Positions 35,293 through 44,277 of a DNA stretch of 64,000 nucleotides are shown one piece after another. The stretch covers positions 1,860,001-1,924,000 of the forward strand of contig CM074700.1 in assembly GCA_037367355.1 (NCBI GenBank). Reading direction: 5' to 3'. Under the pieces are notes generated by a model that worked only from the letters and a program-made list of their open reading frames with translations, was not told the DNA's origin and did no database searches. Source of the stretch: Neoscytalidium dimidiatum (Eukaryota; Ascomycota; Dothideomycetes; Botryosphaeriales; Botryosphaeriaceae). Both the position numbers and the translations under genes were made by a program. Numbering within the stretch: the stretch's first letter is position 1; each line of letters starts with the position of its first letter.

Positions 35293-37752
35293 ATGTCCGA
35301 CTCCAAGATTCTCGAGCTCGCTGAGCAGGCTTCGCACGAGATCGACCGCGGCGGCTACCAGCGCGCCGCAGAGCTACTTCGGGAGGCCTCCGCCATCGAT
35401 TCGGAGAGCCAGCTGCTGAGAGACGAGTGGCAGCGCCTGCAGCGCGAGGAAAGCCGTGGGCCCTTCGTGCGTCTGGTCAAGAGCTATGTCAACGCCCAGA
35501 ACGAGGCCGACGGCTCCGAGGCCGCCCGCCTTGTCGAGAACACCCAGCTCTCCCGCGACGTCGCCGAGGAGGCCATGCAAGCCCTGATGGAACTGACCGG
35601 CGAGGACCACCTGGCCGACAGGATCACCGGCGCCCTGCTGAGGACCCAGCTGCATGCCCGCCAGTACCTTGCCACCCAGCTCAAGGACCGCCCTCATGTG
35701 ACCTTTGAGCGCCTGTTCGACCGCGGCGATGCCAGTATCGATGGCCTCTTTGCCGTCTTGCTGGACACCAACTCCTGGACCTTCAAGGAGAAGCGCGTCG
35801 AAGCTTTGAGAGACATCTTCATGCTGTCTCTAGCCCAGATGATGGAGGCCGGCTTGGCGCATCCCGAGCGCGCCATGAAGGCCATAGCCAGAGCTCTGGC
35901 CGCCGAAGCAAACCACCTCAATGGCATCATCGATGCCGATGGCTTCGACGTTATCCTATCGTCACTGGACATCCGCCTACCCGTTTCTCTGCGGAGCCAG
36001 GCCACTCTGGCAACCGCCAAGCTGCTGGAGCTCTCGCCCGAGAACTCGCAGAAGCTGATCACGCGCTACGTGACGCACAAGGTGGCTGCGCCGACGACGG
36101 ATGGTTTAATCCAAGCATATTCTGCTGCCGCCGCCATCTTCCCAATTGCTCCGGCTCAGGCTTCTGCGTTGTTCCTGACGCAGGGCTTTTTGGAGACCTA
36201 CGTGGACACCATCATTACCCGGGGAAGCCAACGGCTGGAGCAAGCTGCTTTGGAGCTGCTGAGCGCAGCTTGCATTGACAAAAACTGCCGTGATGCTATC
36301 AACAAGAACTGCAAAGACTGGCTTGAGGATCTCTCCAGGTCCAGTGTCGATAAGAGCAGGGCAAACAAGGCTGCGCTCATTCTCGTCAAGATTCATGATA
36401 CGCCCGTTGCTGATGACAGTGCCATGACTTCTGCATCCGAAGACGAGCATCAAGACGAACTGGTTGCGAGGTTCAAGAAGGTTGTGCTTGACTCTGACAA
36501 TACAGTCAAACAAGAGTCGATCGAAGGATTGGCATACTCATCCTTGAAATCGAGAGTCAAGGAAGAGTTGGCACGAGACAAGACGTTCTTAAGAGAGCTC
36601 GTCAAGGTGATGAGCGGCGAGGGTGTTCCAAAGCCCCTGATATTCGGTGGCATAACCATCTTCAGCAACCTCACAACCTACCGCCCAGTCCGGACAGACG
36701 AACAAAAGCGGATCGCCCAGCTCAAAGCCTACGCAAACACGAAGAAACCGGCCCCGGAAGATCCGCTAGAGAATGACGGCGTCGTCACTGTTCGCTGCAG
36801 CAGAGTGCTGCAAGCAGGCGTCGTTCCTCTCCTGGTCATGGAATGCAAACGAGCCTCGCCCAGCGTCCTCTCGCAGATCCTCCAAATCTTCCTTAACCTG
36901 TCCAAAGAGCAAAAGCACCGCGGCACAATGGCGCAGCAAGGCGCCGTCAAGTGCCTCATCCAAGTCACCGAGAACGTCAACAAGGCCGCTCTGCACCACC
37001 AGTCGTCGTACTGCCAGGGCAACGCGCGCACGGCGTCGCACGCGCTCGCGCGCATCCTCATCTCCGTCAACCCCAATCACATCTTCTCGGCCAGCAGCGC
37101 GCTGCCCATCACCTCGGCGATCCGCCCGCTCGCGCAACTGCTCGAGGACGACCAGACGCAGGACCAGCGCGACCTCCTCCCGGTCTTCGAGGCGCTCCTG
37201 GCCCTCACCAACCTCGCCTCCACCGACGACGACGCCCGCGACGCCATCATCAAGCAGGCCTGGTCGCGCGTCGAGGACCTGCTCCTCGCCAACAACCCGC
37301 TCGTCCAGCGCGCGTCCGTCGAGCTCGTCTGCAACCTGATGGCCGCGCCGCGCGGCGTCCTGCTCTTCGCCGACGGCAGCCCCCAGGCCGCCCAGCGCCT
37401 GCACATCCTCCTCGCCCTCGCCGACGTCGAGGACCTGGCCACGCGCCGCGCCGCGGGCGGAGCGTTGGCCATGCTGACCGAGTGCTCCGACGACGCCGTC
37501 GATGCCGTCGTCAAGCGCGACCGCGGCGTCGAGATCTTGCTGGCGCTGGCGGGCGACGAGGCGAGCGAGGAGTTGAGGCATAGGGGCGTCGTGTGCGTGA
37601 AGAATTTGGTCAGCGCGGAGGGCGAGGTCGGGCGGAGGGCGAGGGAGAGGGTGAAGGAGGAAGGCATCGAGGTGTTGAGGAGCGTGCTGTTGAAGGAGAA
37701 GAGTCAGGTTATCTTGCAGGAGGGAGTGGAGGCGTTGAAGGCGTTGCAGTAA
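35293..37752 (+). CDS. UCS-domain myosin chaperone, She4/CRO1/UNC-45 type
   Basis: A single exon of 819 aa starts at MSDSKILELAEQASHEIDRGGYQRAAELLREAS. The protein is almost wholly alpha-helical with armadillo-like repeats, for example LVQRASVELVCNLMAAPRGVLLF, RPLAQLLEDDQTQDQRDLLPVFEALLALTNLA and LRHRGVVCVKNLV near the C-terminus. Those C-terminal repeats are the conserved UCS region that binds the myosin motor domain. Fungal members (yeast She4, Podospora CRO1) lack the N-terminal TPR domain found in animals and are needed for class I, II and V myosin folding, actin organisation, septation and the syncytial to cellular transition. Length agrees with yeast She4 (about 790). An in-frame ATG at 35116 would add 59 non-conserved residues and is not chosen. 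The gene is divergent from the phosphodiesterase gene, with 355 bp between the start codons. Confidence 0.92.
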   Translation: MSDSKILELAEQASHEIDRGGYQRAAELLREASAIDSESQLLRDEWQRLQREESRGPFVRLVKSYVNAQNEADGSEAARLVENTQLSRDVAEEAMQALMELTGEDHLADRITGALLRTQLHARQYLATQLKDRPHVTFERLFDRGDASIDGLFAVLLDTNSWTFKEKRVEALRDIFMLSLAQMMEAGLAHPERAMKAIARALAAEANHLNGIIDADGFDVILSSLDIRLPVSLRSQATLATAKLLELSPENSQKLITRYVTHKVAAPTTDGLIQAYSAAAAIFPIAPAQASALFLTQGFLETYVDTIITRGSQRLEQAALELLSAACIDKNCRDAINKNCKDWLEDLSRSSVDKSRANKAALILVKIHDTPVADDSAMTSASEDEHQDELVARFKKVVLDSDNTVKQESIEGLAYSSLKSRVKEELARDKTFLRELVKVMSGEGVPKPLIFGGITIFSNLTTYRPVRTDEQKRIAQLKAYANTKKPAPEDPLENDGVVTVRCSRVLQAGVVPLLVMECKRASPSVLSQILQIFLNLSKEQKHRGTMAQQGAVKCLIQVTENVNKAALHHQSSYCQGNARTASHALARILISVNPNHIFSASSALPITSAIRPLAQLLEDDQTQDQRDLLPVFEALLALTNLASTDDDARDAIIKQAWSRVEDLLLANNPLVQRASVELVCNLMAAPRGVLLFADGSPQAAQRLHILLALADVEDLATRRAAGGALAMLTECSDDAVDAVVKRDRGVEILLALAGDEASEELRHRGVVCVKNLVSAEGEVGRRARERVKEEGIEVLRSVLLKEKSQVILQEGVEALKALQ

Positions 37753-38515
37753 GGAAGCGGTCAGGACTGGATTTGGATTTGAGGATGCGTTTATCTGAAT
37801 ACGTATTATGGGAGGGCTATTTTCGTGAAATTAGGAGCGTACGCAAGAGAATTCACGGCAAAAGACAAAGAAAAAAGCATTAAGAACTGAAAGATCATAT
37901 TTTGGTTATTAACGTCTTCGGTAACGGCTGGCTGGTTTTTCATCTCGTTCCCTTCTGGCTCCGGCACTTTCCTCTTCCTTATAATTGGCGTCTCTTCTCA
38001 CTGGGGATACGGTTGTGAAATCCTTCTGGTTTTCTATTTGCAAGGTGTTCAGACAAGGATCGTTTTCAGCAGATGTACGTGTCTCCCTGGTGCATTTGAG
38101 TGATCATCTCAGGTTTGAAGGCGCGATGGGAGAAAGAGATACTTTCCAACATTGCACCTGCATCTTTGCCGTCGGGCAGACGCCCAAACTTGACTGCAAT
38201 GACCCCCTCATGCCGCTTAATGATCTGGTTACACAGATCGAATACGATTCAACTTCTTTACCGACATGCTATTCCCTGGCAACTATGAAGCCTCGTCATC
38301 TCCTCGTAGTTTTCCCTAATCCCCTTCCACCAGAACCGCAATATTTATCACTCGCCACTCACATTTCGCCATAGAAAGGCCTACATATCCGTCCCGCAGC
38401 CTCTCCTACCCAGAACCGAATTTCCAGAACATGATTCCGGCCAGTTCTTTGAATTAATTGATTTGAAAAGGTATTGTACACTATATATATTAAAATGGTA
38501 CAAAAAATCTCCATC
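37753..38515. other. Intergenic, 3' flank of chaperone gene and tRNA upstream region
   Basis: No gene is supported. AT-rich sequence at 38470-38500 directly precedes the tRNA gene, as often seen upstream of fungal tRNA genes. Confidence 0.5.
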
Positions 38516-38623
38516 GGTCGCTTAGCTCAGTTGGTTAGAGCGTGGTGCTAATACCTGGCAGTCCTCACAGAGAACTTTCGAAAGCTAACGCCAAGGTCGC
38601 GAGTTCGACCCTCGTAGTGACCA
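38516..38623 (+). tRNA. tRNA-Ile (anticodon AAT) with a 34-nt intron
   Basis: The acceptor arms GGTCGCT (38516-38522) and AGTGACC (38616-38622) pair, with one G-U, and are followed by discriminator A. Box A reads TTAGCTCAGTTGG. The anticodon AAT is at 38550-38552 in the loop CT-AAT-A, flanked by the stem TGGTG/CGCCA. The intron 38554-38587 follows position 37, the canonical nuclear tRNA intron site. The T arm GCGAG-TTCGACC-CTCGT is fully paired, so box B is intact. A TTTT terminator follows at 38634. The gene looks functional. Confidence 0.93.
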
Positions 38624-39465
38624 TCCTTCTCATCTTTTGCTCCCGTCTCCACTAGGGGTAATCCTTTTGGGAGTTTGGAAGACGATTCTGGAGATGAAGG
38701 GACTAAAGTGGACTTATGGGCGACTGGCCCTTGAATAGGTGTGGACCGCGATGGTGGTGGCGACGATGGTGTTGAAGGAGGTGTTTGTTGCCGAGACTGG
38801 AAGAGAGCAGCAGCCTGGTGCACTGTGACTTCCTCTTTTACAGCGCGGCGGGCGGAAAGTCTCGAGGGTCTACACTGGCGGACTGCAGCCGGACGACGAC
38901 TCAGTGGTGCATCCTCTGTGGAGCTTCTGCAATATCATGCGTGTGCAAGGCTTGCACGGGGAGAGGGTATGAGTTAGTGTGCATGAGAACGAAGTTTCTT
39001 TTGCTTCCAAAACTTCTGTGCCTGATCGGTCCGCATGTTAGTGAACAGTATGCGATCATTTCTCGAGCCAGCGAAGCGTAAATCTTACTGTAGAAGCGGG
39101 GAGGGTGACGCAATCTCATCAGCTAGTCGGGTATGAGTGGCCGATAAAAAAAACAACAACCGGTAATAAAGAGAACGAATAGCACACATAGGTCAGTGCC
39201 TTTCATCATGATACATCCTTTAGCCAACTATTGGCATCAGAGATTAGATATTAAGACCAAATACAAAAAATCGAGATTTCGACCCAGCTTCATTCAAAGC
39301 GTTGTCAACCTCTTATCCAAACAAAACAGGGGATATAAAAGAAATTTCCCCGATTTCCTTCGCTTTTTCTTTTTTTTAACATCTGTCCATTTTCGTGCCA
39401 CCAATTTTTTCTCCCTTTCACCTTTCACAAGTAAAAGAAAAATTGAGACATTACTTTCTTCTTAT
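38624..39465. other. Intergenic, 3' flank of chitin deacetylase
   Basis: No gene is supported. The sequence becomes AT- and T-rich between 39150 and 39460, fitting a 3' untranslated and polyadenylation region for the minus-strand gene. Confidence 0.5.
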
Positions 39466-41650
39466 TTAGAAGTAACATCCAGTCCCGAACGACTTCTGGC
39501 AGCCGATACTGCAGGACATGATGGACGAGCCGCAGAAGCCCCACGGGCTGCAGCACTTGCCGAACTTGGAGCCAGCGCAAGTCTGGCCGCCGTTCTGGGC
39601 GCCGCACAGTCCGTTTGTGCTGACCTTGGACGTAGATGTCGGGTTGGTGGCGGGAGCGGTGGTCGATGAGGCGGTGGTAGAAGGGGCCTTCACAGTCGAG
39701 GTAGTAGCAATGCTGGGGGCGGCGGAGGATGCCTTTACTGTCGAGCTTGTCAGCGTCGATCCTCCGGTTGAAGCCCCAGTGGTTGCCTTGGAAGTTGTTA
39801 CTTGGGAAGTGCCGCAGGTTCCAAACTCGGCGTTGCACCCCGTGCCGCAGTAATCACTGGTGGATCCACTATGAAGTCTGAATTAGTCTTTATCCATTCC
39901 AATTGGCTTATGGGAGATGACTTACCACCAGCCGGCAGAGGAGCAGCAGTCGCCGAAAGTCGATCCCTTGCAAGTGAAACCAGAGGTTCCACCGCAGGTC
40001 GCATCCGTTGAAACCTTTGAGGCACCGGTTGGCGACGTGACTTTAGAGGAAGTGGAAGAAGAGGACTTGGGCACAGTGGGGGAAGTGGATCCAGAGGGAG
40101 CGGAAGAAGAGGAAGGTTTAGTAGAGACAGCAGAAATCGAGCTTACTTTGCCCGTCGTAGAAGAGCAAGTTCCGAAAGCGGACTGGCATCCAGCGCCGCA
40201 GTACGCGTCAGTCGAGCCGCTAAATACATAATCAGCAACCTGATCGTCAGCCTTAGGAGTATTCACGTTACTTACCACCAGCCAGCGGTAGAGCAGCAGT
40301 CACCGAAAGTCGAACCCTTGCAGGTCTGGCCAGTGGTACCACCGCACTGAGCGTCAGTGGAGACCTTAGTCGCAGTAGCAGTGGGCGCAGCAGAGGTAGA
40401 GGTGGCACTGGTGGAGGTTGCACTGGGGGCAGCGGATGAAGTGAAGACGCTGCCGCTGGAGCTGCGGTACCAGTTTGCCTGGTCATCACCAAGACACTCG
40501 CCGACGGTAACAGGCGTGTAGCCAGCTTCCGTCAGAGTCTGGAGCATAAACTCGGTAAGGTTTTGAGCGGTCTGCTGGTGGATGTCGTGGGCGATGGCCA
40601 GGAAGTCGTTGCTGGCAGGGGCTTTTCCGGCGATAGCCTTGGAGAAATTGTCCTTGGCATTCTGGATCTTGTCAGGCGTAGTGTTGTCGTAGTCTGAGCT
40701 GATGTTAGTACGAGACGAAGTATCCCTCTCCTACCCAACATACCGTCGGTGTCCAGATCAAAGTAGGTGATGTGGTAGCCCAGAGCCTTGAGGTCGTCTT
40801 CGCAGCCGGACTCAGCTGTGCAAGAAGAGTACGGAGGACGCATGTACGTAGGGAAGAAGCCCAGAATATTCCTCAGAGCCATCTCGTTCTTGATCATCTG
40901 GTCCTTGCGCTGAGCGGAAGTGATGGCGCTCAAGTCCTGGTGGCTCCAGGTGTGGCTGGCAATCTGGTGGCCCTCGGTGTGCATCCTCTTGATAACGGTG
41001 TCCCAGCCGTTGGCGGCATTGTCGATCTGGCCCTTGCCATTGTTGTTGCCGGTGATGAAGAAAGTAGCCTTGGCGTTGTACTTCTTCAGCACATCAAGCA
41101 TGCCGTCGGTGTAAATGTAGGGGCCGTCGTCATAAGTCAGGGCGATTTGGCCGTTGACAACGCAGTCATAGATACCAGCACCACCATAGGCGACGGAGCC
41201 CTTGAGGTCACGGGCAACGCTGGAGGTGTTAGTTCCACTTGGCGTCTGGTTAGCATCACAGGCAGGACCGTAGTTGAACAGACAGTCCGGAGACGCGCAG
41301 TAATCCGTGCCCGTGCCACACCATCCCTAAAGTTTGGGTCAGATGGAAGGATTCTCGAACGGAGATCGATCGCGACTCACGGCAGCGGAGCAGCAGTAGC
41401 CCGGGTTGCAGGAACCGTATTGAGGGCCACACTGGCCATTGGTGCCACCAACGTCCTGGCGCTTGGCCGGAGAGCCGGCACGTTCCACGTGCTGGTGAGC
41501 AACCTGGGGCATTCCAGCGAAAACGTTCCTAGCCTTCAGGTCGGCAATGGCATTGCGGCCGAAGAGCTTGGGGATGCCCTCGGGACCATTGCCGTGGGCA
41601 GAGGCGACAGCAGCAACCGCGCCGGTTGCAAGCAACGAAGAGAAGTGCAT
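39466..41650 (-). CDS. Secreted chitin deacetylase with one N-terminal and three C-terminal CBM18 modules
   Basis: Exons 41650-41381, 41326-40744, 40693-40276, 40219-39926 and 39868-39466 give 655 aa. A signal peptide MHFSSLLATGAVAAVASAHG is followed by a propeptide-like stretch ending in KRQ. A first chitin-binding CBM18 lies at about 72-112 (QCGPQYGSCNPGYCCSAAGWCG). The NodB deacetylase domain spans about 140-345: TYDDGP (154-159), SHTWSH metal site (214-219), RPPY (253-256), FDLDTDD and AHDIHQQT. Ser/Thr-rich linkers then separate CBM18 copies at about 400-440, 497-540 and 605-655, each with eight Cys. The enzyme removes acetyl groups from chitin to give chitosan, in the wall or outside the cell; in pathogens such enzymes can hide chitin from host receptors. 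The first two C-terminal CBM18s are each split by a phase-2 intron inside the same Cys codon of GWC. Confidence 0.94.
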
Positions 41651-44277
41651 ATTGGCGAGACGGCGGATTCAATGCGGAGGGAAAAGTTAGGGGGGTAGCA
41701 ATGCAGACTATTGTAAAAAAGAAAGCGAGTGACTGTGAAGCGCGCGCGTAGCGGATCTACACGCCAAGCTGGAGGAAAAACGAGAGACGGGCCTATACAG
41801 CGACAGGTTGAAGAAGGGAAGGGAGCAGCGGCGACGGCGGAGTTGATATATTTAACACGAAGATACGGCGGCGAGGTATAGCAGCCAAGGCCGGCGGATA
41901 GTGAGGCACAACCATCATCCATGCAGACGGGCCAATGCCCCTAAAGCAGCGCAGTCGCAGGGGCCGGGGACGCGGGCGTTCAATGGGCGTGTGGAGTTGG
42001 CGGCGGACAGCACTCGCTGGCGTTGCCGTTTCGGGCAGGGCAGCGCTTGAACGAGCCGGATTTGCGCAGGGGCAGGCGTGCGTGGGCCGGCGAGCCATGC
42101 GTCTTCGGGCATGGCCATGGGCTCAAGCGACCACTGGACTGCTTCTTTCGTTGAAACAGCGACTGCGGCAAAGTCGCCCGCTCGCCAGCAAACGCGGCTG
42201 GTCAGGCCCATCCTCAGCCAAGCCACCGATGCCGGGATGCCTGGCTGCCGCTGGGGGGGCACGGGGGCGCGCGCTGCATATACGACCGCCAGCCGGGCCC
42301 CAGCGACGCCAGCAGGCTGCGGGCTGCGAGCGTGATGTGCTGATGGCGGTTGTCAGCGCTGCAGCCAGTGCGGGGCTGGCTGCAGGAGGGCGTGAGGCTC
42401 GCTCTCTCTGGTGGTAGGTGACAAGGCGCCGAGGGCGGTGGAGATTGGGCTGGCGTCTTGGTCGCTGTCGCTGTCGCTGTCGCTGTCGCCGGCGCTGGCG
42501 CTGGCGGGCGGCAGTTAGCAGGGAGGATGTTTTGGTGAATGGGTGGATGGACGAAGCTTGGGCGCTCGCTCGTTTCGGGATTATCGTGCTTTCCCTGATC
42601 GCTGCCGAGCGCGTTCCTGCAATCACTCTATTTTTAACCCTCTCTTGCCCGCGCTCGCTCGTCCGCTGTGCCTGGCCCGCTCTGCCGCCGCATGCCGCCC
42701 TGAACTTGCTCATCCTCGCCAGTCTCCAGTTCTGCTCCAGACACGCCCACATCAGATCCGTCGTGCCAAATCACGCTCCACCCACCGCGATCTGAGATGG
42801 ATCTACCCTCGCTCTCGCGACACCAGCAAGCACGCACGCCCTGCCGTGATCCCGCACGCACCACGCGCCACCCACCACCCACCACGTACACTGCGCTGCC
42901 GCTACTTCTCGCCGTTTAAGCGGCCGGCCGCTTGCCTGCTTTCCCACAAGCTGCAGAAAAACAGAAGGAGAGAGAAGGAAAAAAAGATAATAAGAACACC
43001 ACTCCAATGTCCGCATGCCCACCTGCCTTGCCCCATGCGCGAAACGCCGAGAGAAAACTCTGGCCAACATGGCACCACTTGGCGCGGCCGCTGCCGGCTG
43101 CCCCGTCCGCTTTTGCCAATGCCCAGCATCGTTCCTCTCCCCATGCGGCTCACCTTTTTTTTTTTTTGGCCTCTCAATTCCTGACGTGCCGAAGCCCACC
43201 CACCATTCCCCCGACGACGTCAGGTGTGAATATACTTTCTCGTGGTGAAACAATAGAGCGTGGTGCATGCCCCTCGGGGCCAAGTCAACTTCTCGTGCGA
43301 CCCGCACCCCGGGGGGCCACCCTATTCCCGCCGGACCACGCCTCTGGCTCCCATCTCCCGGCCGCTACGCACAAAAGCATCCGCAGAACCCCTCCCTCTT
43401 TGCCCCTTATGACGACAGGAAGGCGAGAGTGGGAATGGCAGATCCACGGGAGCGGAAGCGGCATCTACAGTTCGCCGTCTCGCTAGCCTTTTTGTTTTGA
43501 ACTAGTCGCGTAAGCGACACAATGCTTACGCATATCCAATTTGTTATTTGTGTGAGTGCCGATTCATTGCCCCTTCTCGCCTTAGCTCTTGGTCCTCCTG
43601 GTCCCTGGCCCATTTTGAAACTCATGGTCAGCCTTTTTTTTTTCCCCCCTCCTTCCCTCGGAGTTAAAGAACAGAGGCTTGGTCGCTCGGGCGGAGGTAT
43701 AGCATCCCGAGTTATATAGCTTGCATCTCGCTTCTTTTTTCGCCTATTGATGGCCTCTGCACGCGATGTTACATTCGATGCTATCGCATGACGTCCCCCT
43801 CATCTGGCTCTGAGAATGGCTCGCGATTGAAGATCAACAAGAGAAGCTTTCCGAGCCGTTGAGTCAATCTTGCTCCTTTTGCGAACACGCACAGCTGTGA
43901 CTTGCATTGGAACCATACTTTGGAATTGTGTCTCGGACCACTCTCGCCCAATAATGCCGTCGTATTCATGCACCATCTATGCTGTAGCATGTAAACGAAA
44001 TCCGTCTGACCACAACAGACCCATTTCCCCTCAAAATCCACCACTGGCCGACATACGTATGTGCAGTCAGGAAAATTCTGGCATTGAACCTGTTCAAAGC
44101 CAAGGGGTATATCTGCAAGCAGCAAATCATTCCGAACGCCTCACACACCGCCGCCGTGACACGACTGCTGCTGCCTCTCGGCCTTGTCGACGCCTCTTTC
44201 AGCCCTGTGCCACCGAATCAAATCAAAAAGATATCACCCTTTCTTATACTGTGCCACAACACGCTTCGCTGCGTGTC
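41651..44277. other. 2.6 kb intergenic region
   Basis: The region contains the chitin deacetylase promoter (next to 41651) and the 3' flank of the AT-hook gene. A hexanucleotide repeat lies at 42461-42488, and several pyrimidine runs occur near 43140-43170 and 43636-43650. A 114-codon minus-strand frame at 43781-44125 has several Cys but no family pattern. No gene is supported. Confidence 0.45.
42461..42488 (+). repeat. (GTCGCT)n hexanucleotide repeat
   Basis: Nearly five head-to-tail GTCGCT units are followed by degenerate GGCGCT units. It lies in an intergenic region and codes for nothing supported. Confidence 0.85.

Noticed and set aside
36766..37581. 271-codon antisense frame across the myosin chaperone gene
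   Set aside because: A shadow of the GC-biased sense exon, with repetitive Arg/Val/Asp/Gly content.
38548..38823. Short frames over both tRNA loci sharing a peptide like GRTRDLGV
   Set aside because: The similarity comes from the two tRNA-Ile genes read as protein and not from homologous coding genes.
39518..40231. Plus-strand Val/Glu/Pro-rich frames opposite the chitin deacetylase
   Set aside because: They are the reverse of the Ser/Thr-rich linkers and CBM18 repeats of the true gene.
43781..44125. 114-codon minus-strand frame with several Cys, considered as a small secreted protein
   Set aside because: No signal peptide, no regular Cys spacing, and it sits directly at the 3' side of the AT-hook gene, where untranslated sequence is expected.
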